Assembly: GCF_900116295.1 (NCBI RefSeq)
Contig: NZ_FPAF01000001.1
Span: 868,001 to 932,000, forward strand
Source of the DNA: Bacillus sp. 103mf
GTDB lineage: Bacteria; Bacillota; Bacilli; Bacillales; Bacillaceae_G
Direction: 5' to 3'
DNA length: 64,000 nucleotides
Below, piece by piece: positions 9,490-21,159 of this stretch (the stretch's first letter is position 1; each line of letters starts with the position of its first letter). The notes beneath the pieces were generated by a model. The model was not told the origin of the DNA. It saw nothing but the letters and a program-made list of their open reading frames with translations, and did no database searches. The translations under genes were made by a program, and so were the position numbers.

Positions 9490-9948
9490 TTAAAGGATTC
9501 CTTTATAATTCGACAATATTTTTTCTAAATTTGCCAAAAAATATTGCCGATCACGTTTAGAAAACGCTTTTGGCCCTTTTGTAAAGGTTCCTTGTCTGCG
9601 TAACTTCGCAGATACGTATCGATTATATAAAATTGTATCCATATGCTCATCGGTCACAATTGTGCCGCGCGGAGATAATACATATACTCCTTTTTTGACA
9701 AGAAGACCAGCAAGTCCCATATCCTGTGTGATAACGAGATTTCCTACTTCTGCACGCTGATAGATATAAAAATCCACCTCGTCTTGCGCAGAATCTACAT
9801 ATACCCAATTTCCCTTCTGACTTCTTGACTGATGGGCGTAGGATGCTATAAACCAAATATCGACATGAAATTTTGCACCGACGCGCATAATTTCTTCCTT
9901 CACTGGACATGCATCTGCATCAACATAAATTCGAGTGATGTTTTGCAT
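9490..9948 (-). CDS. yqxD: YaiI/YqxD family protein (UPF0178, DUF188)
   Basis: A 152-residue protein of the YaiI/YqxD family with the typical YVDADACPVKEEI start and a central VITQDMGLAGLLV segment. The fold is PIN-like, so a nuclease role has been suggested, but no activity is established. It sits immediately upstream of dnaG, as in B. subtilis, and is probably cotranscribed. Nothing unusual is seen. Confidence 0.9.
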   Translation of the reverse strand: MQNITRIYVDADACPVKEEIMRVGAKFHVDIWFIASYAHQSRSQKGNWVYVDSAQDEVDFYIYQRAEVGNLVITQDMGLAGLLVKKGVYVLSPRGTIVTDEHMDTILYNRYVSAKLRRQGTFTKGPKAFSKRDRQYFLANLEKILSNYKGIL

Positions 9949-10172
9949 ATTTCTCTATTCTACATCCCTTCTGTGAATCCTTCCATAATGTGCGTTTTCT
10001 TGTTCAGATTTTTGTCGATTTTACGTAAAAGCATGTCCTTTACAAAACCTATCACTAGTTTATTCTGAAAAATTGAAGTCTAAACGTAAAATGAATGTTT
10101 TTATCACAATTTTTTATTATAATACATTTTTCTAAACTTAGCTACATGTCCTTTTAATTTTTATAGTTAGTG

Positions 10173-10202
10173 AAAAAAGCACATTCACCTTTGGTAAATG
10201 TG

Positions 10203-10204
<2 letters not shown>
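10173..10204 (-). terminator. Terminator of the ccpN-ppsR unit
   Basis: AGCACATT-ACC arms (12 bp, one mismatch) around a 3-nt loop are followed by T6 on the minus strand, next to the ppsR stop. Confidence 0.85.
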
Positions 10205-11024
<820 letters not shown>

Positions 11025-11044
11025 TCACTTTAAACGAATTGCCT

Positions 11045-11686
11045 TTACTCATGATTCACTAAATCAACGAAAGCACGCGTAATATTGGTTTTTGTAATTC
11101 GACCAACAACTTCTAATCCCTGTTTCGTCTCTTTTACAACCGGAATAGAGTCAATCTGCTTTTCTATTAAATCCATTGCAACATCATACAAGTTATCTTC
11201 CTTGCGACACATCGTAACATTTGGCATTCTTGTCATAATAATATTTACCGGTAATGACGCTAATTCCTGCTTTCCTAAGCTTGCTCTTAACAAATCTTTT
11301 CGAGAAACAACACCGACTAACAATGTATTTTGATCAACGATAAATAAAGTACCGACATCTTCTAAAAACATTGTACAAATCGCATCATATACCGAAACAT
11401 TTTTATCAACCACAACTGGTCTAGATTGATAATCTTGTACGATAATCTTTTTAACTGCTTCTGAAAGCAGTTGCCCACCTGTTTTTCCAGTGTAAAAATA
11501 CCCAACACGAGGACGGGCTTCTAAATAGCCGGCCATCGTTAAAATAGCCAAATCTGGTCTAAGCGTTGCTCTCGTTAAATTTAATTGCTCAGCAATCGCT
11601 TCCCCTGTAATTGGACCGTTGTCTTTTACAATCTGAATGATATGTTCTTGGCGCTTATTCAGTTCTATGATAATCACCACCTTCAT
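11045..11686 (-). CDS. ccpN: CcpN transcriptional repressor (HTH plus two CBS domains)
   Basis: A repressor of gluconeogenic genes (gapB, pckA) in Bacillus that acts independently of CcpA. An N-terminal winged helix (ITGEAIAEQLNLTRATLRPDLAIL) is followed by two CBS domains (about 80-210). The start is uncertain: the only ATG (11686) has no ribosome binding site upstream. A strong site, AAGGTGGTGA at 11683-11674, lies inside codons 2-5 and points to a non-ATG start at ATC 11671 or ATA 11668. Such a start would give the MIELNK-like beginning seen in relatives. It is followed by ppsR. Confidence 0.93.
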   Translation of the reverse strand: MKVVIIIELNKRQEHIIQIVKDNGPITGEAIAEQLNLTRATLRPDLAILTMAGYLEARPRVGYFYTGKTGGQLLSEAVKKIIVQDYQSRPVVVDKNVSVYDAICTMFLEDVGTLFIVDQNTLLVGVVSRKDLLRASLGKQELASLPVNIIMTRMPNVTMCRKEDNLYDVAMDLIEKQIDSIPVVKETKQGLEVVGRITKTNITRAFVDLVNHE

Positions 11687-11756
11687 TACAAAACGAAAAA
11701 AGTTATACTATCTCTTAAATATTATATACTAAATATATCATTCGAAAAAGAAAGTA

Positions 11757-11784
11757 TGTAAAAAGGACCCGAATCTGGTCCCTT
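11757..11784 (-). terminator. Terminator of the era-recO unit
   Basis: GGGACC/GGTCCT arms around a 7-nt loop are followed by T5 on the minus strand at the recO stop. It separates recO from ccpN where B. subtilis has glyQS. Confidence 0.75.
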
Positions 11785-12529
11785 ATATTTGAAATTTATC
11801 AAGTTGATCTAAAAAACGTCTTGATTTCAAATATATCCCACAGTATTCATCATAATACATATTCAATACTGTGCGCATTTGTTTTTTTGTTTCTGCTTTC
11901 ACAGAGACATTTCCAAGACGGGCTAAGTCGAAATGATAAAATAACCTAAGCAGCTTGTGAATAGCTTCGCTAATTGAAATACGGTACGGATCCTGCTCGG
12001 CGTGATGTTTACACAGAAAGCCGCCTTCCCTAATAGAGAAGGCGACAAAGTCTGTTGACTGGTGACAAATTGCACATGTATCAAAGTATGGATTAAGCCC
12101 TAGAACTGGCAGCATCTTCGTTTGATAGATTAGCGCTAAAATTTCCGGGTCAACCCCTTCGCCCATATAATGCAACGTTTGATATAACATTTCGAATAAA
12201 TACGGATTATGTTTTTTCTCTTCTGTCGCTTTATCAGTCAACTCAACAATAAATGACGCATAAGCAGTTAAAAATAAATCTTCACGAATTTCTCTCATAG
12301 AAGAAATAATCTCACCTTGCTGCAATGTTCCTAAACCAGAACCCATTTGAATAAGAAAATGGCCATGAGTTAGTAATTGAGAAACGGATGACAATCTGCT
12401 TTTAGGCTTTTTAGCACCTCTCGCCATCGCACTAACTTTCCCTAATTCACGAGAAAATATAGTTACAATTTTGTTTGTTTCTCCATAATCAATCGTTCGA
12501 ATGACTATTCCCTCAATTTTTTGAAACAT
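11783..12529 (-). CDS. recO: DNA repair protein RecO
   Basis: Loads RecA onto SSB-coated single strands with RecF and RecR. An N-terminal OB fold ([20 protein letters not shown]), a helical middle and a zinc-binding segment ([10 protein letters not shown] ... CKHH) are visible. I set the start at ATG 12529 with GGATGGTGA upstream; in-frame extension to 12556 adds nine residues absent from relatives. It lies 34 bp after yqzL in the cdd-era-yqzL-recO order typical of Bacillus. Confidence 0.96.
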   Translation of the reverse strand: MFQKIEGIVIRTIDYGETNKIVTIFSRELGKVSAMARGAKKPKSRLSSVSQLLTHGHFLIQMGSGLGTLQQGEIISSMREIREDLFLTAYASFIVELTDKATEEKKHNPYLFEMLYQTLHYMGEGVDPEILALIYQTKMLPVLGLNPYFDTCAICHQSTDFVAFSIREGGFLCKHHAEQDPYRISISEAIHKLLRLFYHFDLARLGNVSVKAETKKQMRTVLNMYYDEYCGIYLKSRRFLDQLDKFQI

Positions 12530-12562
12530 GTTCGTCACCATCCAAGGTTCGAACAAAATGGG

Positions 12563-12706
12563 TTAGGAAATTGGAGAATCTAGCTCTACTTGTATTTCTT
12601 CATGCTGTTGCATTTCATCTTCTACATTTTTTTCCATTTCCTTCAAAAGAAGATATGTTTCAATGCTTCCTGTTTTCGAGAAAACTTTCCAGGTAAAATC
12701 TAACAT
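12563..12706 (-). CDS. yqzL: YqzL-like small protein
   Basis: A 47-codon gene beginning MLDFTWKVFSKTGSIETYL, a clear match to the B. subtilis YqzL start as I remember it (MLDFTWKVFSQTGNVDTYL). The tail is acidic. The ATG at 12706 follows AAAGGTGGATTCTT. The function is unknown. It sits between era and recO exactly as in B. subtilis. Confidence 0.9.
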   Translation of the reverse strand: MLDFTWKVFSKTGSIETYLLLKEMEKNVEDEMQQHEEIQVELDSPIS

Positions 12707-12857
12707 AAGAATCCACCTTTCTCAGTGAGCGTTCATGTAATCCAATTTCTTTCTTTGCTATTAAAATGACCCATTTTGTTCATTTTCATGTGAGAAAAAT
12801 TTTTCTAAATTATACAGATTTTATCCCGCAATTTGCGAGCAGTAAAAACGTTTCACT

Positions 12858-14562
<1,705 letters not shown>

Positions 14563-14566
<4 letters not shown>

Positions 14567-15033
14567 CTAGCTAATCCATATGCATCAAGAATTTCTTTTT
14601 GCTTCCCAAACATAACCTTCTCCTCTTCTTCTGTCATGTGATCATAACCAAGCAAATGTAAAAAGCCATGCACCGCTAAAAAACCAAGTTCACGATCAAA
14701 AGAATGGCCATATTCTTCAGCCTGCTCTTTCGCTCTCGGAATAGAAATAATGATATCACCTAACATGCGAGGCATTTCTACACCGACAATTTCCATCTCT
14801 CCTTCCCCTATATCTTCCATCGCAAAAGAAATTACGTCTGTTGGCTGATCTTTATCACGATATTCACGGTTAATTTCTTGAATACGTTCATTACTAACAA
14901 ATGTAACCGAAAGCTCCGCTCCATCCTCTACAGATTCTATCTCTGCAGCTTTTTCAACTAATTGTTGAATCATGTCAACATACTCTTCTTTTACTTCTTC
15001 TGTTTCATCAATAAAGTCAATTATTAATCCCAT
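14563..15033 (-). CDS. ybeY: Endoribonuclease YbeY
   Basis: A zinc-dependent RNase involved in 16S rRNA 3'-end maturation and ribosome quality control. The catalytic H-x3-H-x5-H triad is at 122, 126 and 132 ([11 protein letters not shown]). It is 156 residues long. It overlaps pgpH upstream by 17 bp and dgkA downstream by 4 bp, giving a tight phoH-pgpH-ybeY-dgkA-cdd-era cluster. Confidence 0.97.
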
Positions 15034-17182
15034 TTATTTCCACCTTTTCTTCTGTTAATTTCGGATACTTAATCCGAGAATGGAAAATTCCATTTAATGT
15101 TTCACATAATGTTTTCCCGACAATTTGCAGTTCTTTAAATGTTAAATTACATTCACTGAATTGGCCATCTTGCAAACGATCTTTAATAATACTGCGAACA
15201 AGATGATCAATTTGCTCAGGTGTTGGTGCATTCATTGAACGAACTGCCGCTTCTACACTATCAGCAATCCCAACAATTGCCGATTCTTTAGATGTTGCTT
15301 TTGGCCCTGGATAACGAAACATTTCTTCTGTATATTTCTCTTTATCTTCTTGCATTGCTTTGTAGTAGAAATATTTTAACAGAGTCGTTCCATGATGCTC
15401 GGCCGCAATATCAATAATCTCTTGTGGAATATGATGTTTTTCTAACATTTTCACTCCATTTGTAACATGAGCGATAATAATATCTCTACTTGTTTCAGGA
15501 TCTAACCGATCATGGGGATTCGATATACCCATTTGATTTTCAATAAAGAAATGCGGCTGCACCGTTTTTCCGATGTCATGATAATATGCTCCTACACGTG
15601 CTAATACTCCATTCGCCCCAATAGCTTCACATGCAGCTTCTGATAAATTGGCAACCATAACGCTATGATGATATGTTCCGGGTGCTTCTAACAGAATTTT
15701 GCGAATCAACGGATGGTTCGGACTTGCTAATTCTATTAATTTCATGCTAGAGACAAGACCAAGACCGCTCTCTAAATACGGCAATATCCCCATCGCTAAA
15801 ATAGATGAAATAATCCCAGACGCTGCTGCCATTACTAAATGTGTTCCAATCTCAATTGCCGAAAAGTTTCCGTTACGCAATAGCAATAAAGCTGCTAATA
15901 CGACAACATTTAAAATCGATACAAGTATCCCAACTTGCAATAGCATTGTACGACGATGCTTTTCCCGTAAGAAAATACTAACAGAAAGCGAGCTAAGCAA
16001 TACATAAATTCCGACTGCATAATTAAGTGTACTCGTCACACCTTCATTAAATAAAATGCTGCCGCACACCGAAAAAATTACGCTTGTTATAAAAACAAAT
16101 CGATCACCAATCATTAATTTTACTAATATAGTCCCCATTGCAACTGGAGCAATATAAGCAATACCGACATATTCTAACTTTTGAAACAAACTAATAATTT
16201 TCATTAAAACAACTGTAATAGCGACAATTGTTGTATAAGCTAAAATATATGGCTTGTCCTCTCTTCTCGGCTTCAAAAATGCTACAAATTGCTTATGCAT
16301 GAAAAATAAAAGAACACCAATAAAAATAGCTAGACCCAAATACGGCTGAAACGAATTACTTTGATCCAATAACCCCACTAACTTTAACTGTTCATACGCT
16401 TCTCTTGTAATTGTGTCTCCTTCTTTCACAAGAATTTGACCTTGCAAAATATAAACAGAAGCTACTTGATCTATTGCCATTTGCTTTCTTTCTTTCGTTG
16501 CATTCGAATCATAAAAATAGTTCGGTACAATCGCATACTGTCCAAGCGCAGTAATTGCTTGCTTCAATTCATTGCTGACAGATACATTTTTTAACTCGTT
16601 AGTAATACGGTCTTTAAACTGATCTACTTCATTCATTTTAATATGAGAACTCATTAAACTATTCACAGCTGTAACAGTTGATTCCCTCGCTATAAGAAGC
16701 TGATCATCTGTCGCACCTAGAAATTGTAATAACACTTGATCAGACAAACTTTTTGTTAACTCCCTTGGGAGTTTCTCCTTTAACTTATCCAATCTTTCTG
16801 CCGCCGACAATTTATTTTGTCCTGCCGGCGCCGAAGCGGCTGCATTTGAATCTGCATTCACTTCCTTAATTGCATCAAAAACTGAGTTCACAACATCAAT
16901 CCGATTTTGCTTATATTCACTTCGATATGTATACTGATCTTCAATCTTTTGAGCTGCTTCTCTCTTTTTCTTTTCTGTCGTTACTTTATCTTCAATTTTG
17001 ATGGGAGAATGGATTGTCTTTTTAGAAATAGACAACATTTTGACATCGAGTTGTTCTGGTTTTACATTATTCATCAGTGCAAAAAATAACACTGCTCCTA
17101 TTAAAATATAAGAAATCCAGCTCAGTTTTTTCGAATGCTGTAAATTACGAAACCACTTAGCAACTTCTTGCAACCTTAACAT
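15017..17182 (-). CDS. pgpH: PgpH/YqfF family 7TM-HD phosphodiesterase (c-di-AMP)
   Basis: A membrane phosphodiesterase that hydrolyses cyclic di-AMP to 5'-pApA. One N-terminal helix precedes a large extracytoplasmic 7TMR-HDED domain (about 50-280). It is followed by seven membrane helices (about 285-470) and a cytoplasmic HD domain with [20 protein letters not shown] and AEHHGTT. I start at ATG 17182 (721 residues), with AGAAGG upstream; a 46-codon frame extension lacks support and runs into the repeat region. Confidence 0.96.
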   Translation of the reverse strand: MLRLQEVAKWFRNLQHSKKLSWISYILIGAVLFFALMNNVKPEQLDVKMLSISKKTIHSPIKIEDKVTTEKKKREAAQKIEDQYTYRSEYKQNRIDVVNSVFDAIKEVNADSNAAASAPAGQNKLSAAERLDKLKEKLPRELTKSLSDQVLLQFLGATDDQLLIARESTVTAVNSLMSSHIKMNEVDQFKDRITNELKNVSVSNELKQAITALGQYAIVPNYFYDSNATKERKQMAIDQVASVYILQGQILVKEGDTITREAYEQLKLVGLLDQSNSFQPYLGLAIFIGVLLFFMHKQFVAFLKPRREDKPYILAYTTIVAITVVLMKIISLFQKLEYVGIAYIAPVAMGTILVKLMIGDRFVFITSVIFSVCGSILFNEGVTSTLNYAVGIYVLLSSLSVSIFLREKHRRTMLLQVGILVSILNVVVLAALLLLRNGNFSAIEIGTHLVMAAASGIISSILAMGILPYLESGLGLVSSMKLIELASPNHPLIRKILLEAPGTYHHSVMVANLSEAACEAIGANGVLARVGAYYHDIGKTVQPHFFIENQMGISNPHDRLDPETSRDIIIAHVTNGVKMLEKHHIPQEIIDIAAEHHGTTLLKYFYYKAMQEDKEKYTEEMFRYPGPKATSKESAIVGIADSVEAAVRSMNAPTPEQIDHLVRSIIKDRLQDGQFSECNLTFKELQIVGKTLCETLNGIFHSRIKYPKLTEEKVEINGINN

Positions 17183-17586
17183 AATTACAATACCTTCTCC
17201 TCTCCAAATATTAAGTGAAACAGAACAAATACCATTTCCTTTATTTATGATAATAAAAAATAAAGCATTAGCCAACCTGTTCACAAAATCTATATACATG
17301 CAAGTTAAAAAAAACGACATAAAACCACTTTCTTTTAGAGGAGGACGAGAGCATCTGGCCGTGCACAGAAACGGTCAGGGCCTTTTCCTGCCACATGCGA
17401 GGTTTACAAACAAAGGGAACAAACAAGTAGCGGTCATGTTGTATTCTGCATAGCAGTGACTTGTATGTCGAAAAATCAAAATGGATTTATATATAAAAAA
17501 TATACAGTGAAACTTCCTTTTAGAGTGTTCTTCTCTAGAAGGTTAGAACCAATTGAGATAAAAAGAAATGATCCTTATAAGTAGGA
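17183..17586. other. Gap between pgpH and phoH
   Basis: This 404-bp gap holds MITE-like copy B, a short TACAGTGAAACTTCC motif at 17504-17518 that resembles ones near 19908-19922 (inverted) and 48113-48126, and the phoH terminator. In B. subtilis the two genes are contiguous, so the repeat insertion probably splits the operon here. Confidence 0.6.
17291..17490 (-). repeat. MITE-like repeat copy B (inverted)
   Basis: It is about 200 bp and opposite in orientation to copies A, C and D. Read on the minus strand it starts with TAAATCCATTTTGATTTTTC, continues through GACATAC and GGCCCTGACCG, CGGCCAGATGCTCTCG, and ends ATGTCG followed by a T/A-rich tail to CATGTATATAG. It appears complete and lies between phoH and pgpH. 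Confidence 0.75.
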
Positions 17587-17591
17587 TCATT
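17561..17591 (-). terminator. Terminator of phoH
   Basis: AATGATCC and GGATCATT pair around a 9-nt loop, followed by TTCTTTT on the minus strand, overlapping the phoH stop. Confidence 0.75.
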
Positions 17592-18546
17592 CCATTTTAT
17601 CGTATGCTTCAATAATACGCTGTACGAGCGGATGACGAACAACATCCGACTGCTCAAGTTTAATAAACGAAAGACCAGGCACACGGTCTAATACATTCGC
17701 TGCAACAGAAAGACCAGATTTCACACCTTTCGGTAAATCAATCTGAGATGGGTCTCCTGTTACAACCATTTTTGAGCCAAATCCAAGACGTGTTAAAAAC
17801 ATTTTAATTTGCGCCCCCGTTGTATTTTGCGCCTCATCTAAAATCACAAATGCATCATCGAGTGTTCGCCCTCTCATGTACGCTAATGGAGCAACTTCAA
17901 TAATACCGCGTTCCATCATTCTTTGCGTATGTTCTTGTCCAAGTACATCATGAAGAGCATCATAAAGAGGCCGTAAATACGGATCCACTTTTTCTTTCAA
18001 ATCTCCAGGTAAAAAACCAAGACTTTCTCCCGCTTCCACGGCAGGTCTTGTTAAAATAATTTTTTTCACATAACCATTTTTTAATGCTCGAACAGCCATT
18101 ACTACAGCTAAATATGTTTTACCAGTACCTGCTGGCCCCATTCCAAACACAATGTCATTTTTCTTAATGGCATAAATATATTGCCTTTGTCCCATCGTTT
18201 TTACACGGATAGACTTACCTTTTGCTGTTTTAAAAATTTCTTCCTCATATAACTCTTCAAAATGAGCCAGCTTCCCTTGACGGCCAAGTTGAATCGCATA
18301 GGCTACATCACGCTCAGAAATCGATACACCCTTGCGAATAACAACTAAAAGCTGTTGTAATACACCTTCAACAAGCGCTACCGCTTCGTCCGTTCCAGAT
18401 ACACGAACAGATTCCCCTCTTGTAACAATCGATACCCCAAGTTCGTTCTCAATTATTTTTAAATGTGCATCATTTACTCCAAACAAAGCAATTGCTTCAT
18501 TATGGTTTTCCAATTGTTGATTCATCTCTACTAATTGTTCAGCCAT
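17587..18546 (-). CDS. phoH: PhoH-like ATPase (YqfE/YbeZ)
   Basis: A cytoplasmic P-loop ATPase of the PhoH family, thought to act in RNA metabolism, often with YbeY. Walker A GPAGTGKT lies at 137-144 and Walker B at FVILDEAQN. An N-terminal KH-like part precedes the ATPase domain. It is 319 residues long. It follows yqfD by 7 bp. A repeat now separates it from pgpH. Confidence 0.95.
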   Translation of the reverse strand: MAEQLVEMNQQLENHNEAIALFGVNDAHLKIIENELGVSIVTRGESVRVSGTDEAVALVEGVLQQLLVVIRKGVSISERDVAYAIQLGRQGKLAHFEELYEEEIFKTAKGKSIRVKTMGQRQYIYAIKKNDIVFGMGPAGTGKTYLAVVMAVRALKNGYVKKIILTRPAVEAGESLGFLPGDLKEKVDPYLRPLYDALHDVLGQEHTQRMMERGIIEVAPLAYMRGRTLDDAFVILDEAQNTTGAQIKMFLTRLGFGSKMVVTGDPSQIDLPKGVKSGLSVAANVLDRVPGLSFIKLEQSDVVRHPLVQRIIEAYDKME

Positions 18547-18553
18547 TAATTAC

Positions 18554-19753
18554 TCAATCTCCTTGAATATCGGATTCAGATAGCGGTTGAGCCTCTGCAA
18601 TATTCTCAATTACTGTATAATGCAGCAATAATTTCAAATTCCCATTCTCAACCTGTTTATGCAAAACTTTCTTCCCTATAATCATAGCACGTTCATCCAA
18701 TTTTTTCTTTAATTCTTTTTGTCCCATTTCCTCTGCTACCGCTAGTGCCTGTTTTTCTGTATATTCACGGTTTGCTTCTTCCTCTTCACGTACAATCGCT
18801 TTTTCATAAGCAATCGGGAGTGTAAAACCGAGCAATTTCACATCATGTCTTACTATCTCCGTTTTAGACTGCTTATACTTATCATGCTGAAATCCCCATA
18901 TTTTTATTTTCATGTTTCCAAAAGCAAGATAATGTTCTTTATACGAATCCCCTGTATAAACTTGAAATTTCGTCTTTAGAGGCACTTCCACTTCAGACTT
19001 GTACCAAGTTTCACCAAATACAACACCTTTGGCTGACACAATCGTAGGACTCTCTTCTTTCCCATACATCCCTGACACAAGAAGCTGTCCTTTTTGCACA
19101 TATTCATTTTTCATAACCATTGGTTTTCCTATCTCCACAAACATTTTTGTGACAACCGCTTCTTTTTTTGCGACTAAATGTTGCGGTACCTGTTCTTTTT
19201 CTTTTTCCGGCTCATTTTTTTCAACTATTTTAAAATGATACGTCGTTCCTTTCACGTCCAAACCAACCCATGTAATGGCGTTAATATTATCAGTCAAATA
19301 ACGCTGTATATTTTCCACACTCGGCATTTGAAATTGAAGCTTCCCTTTTTTTATACCCATTTTGTCTAATTCTTTCATCATAATATATTCCGTCTCTGGC
19401 TTCGCCCCTGTTATCTCTATTTTCCATACCATATTCGATAAAACAATGACACTTAAAAAAAATAAGAGAAACCCAACAAAAAAACCGCTATTTCGAAGTA
19501 AGCGCTTATTCCAAAATGGAACTCCGTAACGCCCGATGAAATATAGATTGCATTCATTTTTACGGTAAATTGGGCGTAATCGTTTCACATCACGAAGCAA
19601 TATACAAAATACAAGTGTATCATCTGCAACTTTCTTGACGTCCCAAACTAGGATATCTCGTCGTACACATTCGTTAATAAATCGTTCTGCTCCTCTTCCT
19701 TGAATTCGCACTTTTACATACCCAATCCAATTTGTAAACCACTTATTTTTCAT
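18554..19753 (-). CDS. yqfD: Sporulation protein YqfD
   Basis: A 399-residue membrane protein of the YqfD family, expressed in the mother cell in B. subtilis and of uncertain function. It has one membrane helix at about 89-108 (GFFVGFLLFFLSVIVLSNMV), a POTRA-like segment after it (ITGAKPETEYIMMKEL) and an extracellular domain. GGAGGCGAGCT precedes the ATG. It pairs with yqfC as in other spore formers, but 169 bp separate them here. Confidence 0.94.
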   Translation of the reverse strand: MKNKWFTNWIGYVKVRIQGRGAERFINECVRRDILVWDVKKVADDTLVFCILLRDVKRLRPIYRKNECNLYFIGRYGVPFWNKRLLRNSGFFVGFLLFFLSVIVLSNMVWKIEITGAKPETEYIMMKELDKMGIKKGKLQFQMPSVENIQRYLTDNINAITWVGLDVKGTTYHFKIVEKNEPEKEKEQVPQHLVAKKEAVVTKMFVEIGKPMVMKNEYVQKGQLLVSGMYGKEESPTIVSAKGVVFGETWYKSEVEVPLKTKFQVYTGDSYKEHYLAFGNMKIKIWGFQHDKYKQSKTEIVRHDVKLLGFTLPIAYEKAIVREEEEANREYTEKQALAVAEEMGQKELKKKLDERAMIIGKKVLHKQVENGNLKLLLHYTVIENIAEAQPLSESDIQGD

Positions 19754-19795
19754 AGCTCGCCTCCATCAGCTTTCTAAAAAAGGCGCAGTCCCTTA

Positions 19796-19922
19796 AGAGA
19801 TCTGCACCACATCTATGACTGTACCCTACTCAAACGGTTAGCAGCGAAAGAACTAAGAAGTAAATACTATCTGCTTATGCCCGATTCGTTCGATAAAACC
19901 TCTCACAAATGGAAGTTTCACT
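19796..19922 (-). repeat. Gene-gap repeat between yqfC and yqfD
   Basis: On the minus strand the segment begins GTGAAACTTCCATTTG and continues with TATCGAACGAATCGGGC. It shares GAAACTTCC with 17510-17518 and AATCGGGC with 30670-30677. It also contains a near-palindrome around CTTAAGAGATC. It looks like a decayed member of a dispersed family and separates yqfC from yqfD. Confidence 0.45.
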
Positions 19923-20216
19923 TTATTTACCTTTTTTTTCGTCTTCTAAAAACAAGACTTGTTCAATGGTTCCCTCAAGTAAAAGCTCTTCTGGAAGAAT
20001 CGTCTTAATTACAAAAGAGTCTCCTTTTATTAATAATTGTCCTTGTTTTAATAAAAGCCGCACCTCTTTATCACTAAATACCAATAATCCACGATGATTT
20101 TCTATATAAATATGTACCTGCCCAACAAGTGTAATTCTCGGCAGATCCATGAACACATCTGCAGGTAGGTCTATCTGCTTAGTAATCCAGTTTTTCATTT
20201 GCTGCAACTTTCTCAT
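19923..20216 (-). CDS. yqfC: Sporulation protein YqfC
   Basis: A 97-residue protein of the YqfC/YabP family, which has a beta-rich spore-coat-associated fold. The pattern DLPRITLVGQVHIYIENHRG and IKGDSFVIKTI is typical. The ATG at 20216 follows GAGGGGGG with 6-nt spacing; six codons of frame extension lie upstream. The function is unknown. In B. subtilis floA-yqeZ lie next to it; here yqeY is the neighbour. Confidence 0.9.
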   Translation of the reverse strand: MRKLQQMKNWITKQIDLPADVFMDLPRITLVGQVHIYIENHRGLLVFSDKEVRLLLKQGQLLIKGDSFVIKTILPEELLLEGTIEQVLFLEDEKKGK

Positions 20217-20289
20217 CGAAGACCCCCCTCTCATCCCATATGTATGAAAAAAAAGCTTGTAATATCACGTCCAAATTGAAAAAAAACAT

Positions 20290-20325
20290 AAAAAAGCGTC
20301 TCATTATAAATGAGACGCTTTTTTA
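20290..20325 (-). terminator. Terminator of rpsU-yqeY
   Basis: AAGCGTCTCAT and ATGAGACGCTT form a strong stem flanked by A6 and T6, overlapping the yqeY stop. Confidence 0.92.
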
Positions 20326-20766
20326 TGCTAATAGTTGTGAAACAAGCCTATTCACTTGTGAGCCATCTGCTTTACCTTTTACTTTCGGCAAAACAGCACT
20401 CATCACTTTGCCCATATCAGCTTTAGAAGCTGCACCAACTTCAGAGATAGATTGCTGAATAACAGCAAGCAATTCTTCTTCTGTCAATTGCTCTGGCAAA
20501 TATGTTTCTAAAATCTGAATTTCGCTTTTCAGTTTATCGACAAGGTCTTCACGACCCGCTTTTTCAAACTCAAGGAGGGAGTCTTTATACTGTTTTACTT
20601 CACGAGTTAAAACTGTTAGTTCCTCTTCTTCTGTAAGAGGGTTCTGCAGTTTAATTTCTTCATTTTGTAAAGCAGCCTTAACCATACGAATAACGGTTAA
20701 TTTATTTTTTTCTTTATTCTTCATCGCTTGTTTCATATCATCGTTTAAACGACCGAGAAGACTCAT
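20323..20766 (-). CDS. yqeY: GatB/YqeY domain protein
   Basis: A 147-residue stand-alone YqeY domain, homologous to the C-terminal tail domain of GatB amidotransferase that recognises tRNA. The substrate is unknown. The opening [20 protein letters not shown] and the closing [19 protein letters not shown] are typical. It follows rpsU by 15 bp, and the two form an operon with its own promoter and terminator. Confidence 0.94.
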   Translation of the reverse strand: MSLLGRLNDDMKQAMKNKEKNKLTVIRMVKAALQNEEIKLQNPLTEEEELTVLTREVKQYKDSLLEFEKAGREDLVDKLKSEIQILETYLPEQLTEEELLAVIQQSISEVGAASKADMGKVMSAVLPKVKGKADGSQVNRLVSQLLA

Positions 20767-20781
20767 AAATTACACCCTCTC

Positions 20782-20955
20782 TTAGAATTTACGCTTTCTT
20801 GCCGCTTCAGATTTCTTCTTACGTTTTACACTTGGCTTTTCATAGAACTCGCGTTTTCTTGCTTCAGCAAGCGTACCAGCTTTAGAAGTTGATCTTTTAA
20901 AACGGCGAAGTGCATCCTCCAAAGACTCGTTTTTACGAACGACTGTTTTTGACAT
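20782..20955 (-). CDS. rpsU: 30S ribosomal protein S21
   Basis: A 57-residue basic protein ([20 protein letters not shown] ...) that binds near the 3' end of 16S rRNA. The ATG at 20955 follows GGAGGGAGG; a 38-codon frame extension upstream is spurious because it covers the promoter region. It is transcribed from a clear SigA promoter at 21040-21069 and followed by yqeY. Confidence 0.98.
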   Translation of the reverse strand: MSKTVVRKNESLEDALRRFKRSTSKAGTLAEARKREFYEKPSVKRKKKSEAARKRKF

Positions 20956-21039
20956 TCTCTTTCCCTCCCTCCGAAACATCCACTTACATCCTAATTTCAG
21001 CATGCAAAAAGTAAACACTTTCTCAGCATGTCTTTTACG

Positions 21040-21069
21040 ATTATAATACATTTTATACTTTTTGGTCAA
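21040..21069 (-). promoter_or_regulatory. SigA-type promoter of rpsU-yqeY
   Basis: On the minus strand TTGACC (21069-21064) and TATAAT (21045-21040) are 18 bp apart, 85 bp upstream of the rpsU start. Confidence 0.8.
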
Positions 21070-21083
21070 CTATCTGATAAAAG

Positions 21084-21112
21084 AAAAGAAGAGTACTTGC
21101 TCTTCTTTTTTC
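21084..21112 (-). terminator. Terminator downstream of deoC
   Basis: AAAAGAAGAG and CTCTTCTTTT pair around a 6-nt loop, with T-rich flanks both ways. It lies between the repeat block after deoC and the rpsU promoter. Confidence 0.7.
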
Positions 21113-21159
21113 ATGAAACGCACATTTTCGATATATATTTCTATATCAATTCAACATGA

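Noticed and set aside
17247-17453. 68-codon plus-strand frame over MITE-like copy B
   Set aside because: It lies in the repeat, is not preserved in copies A, C or D, and has no ribosome binding site.
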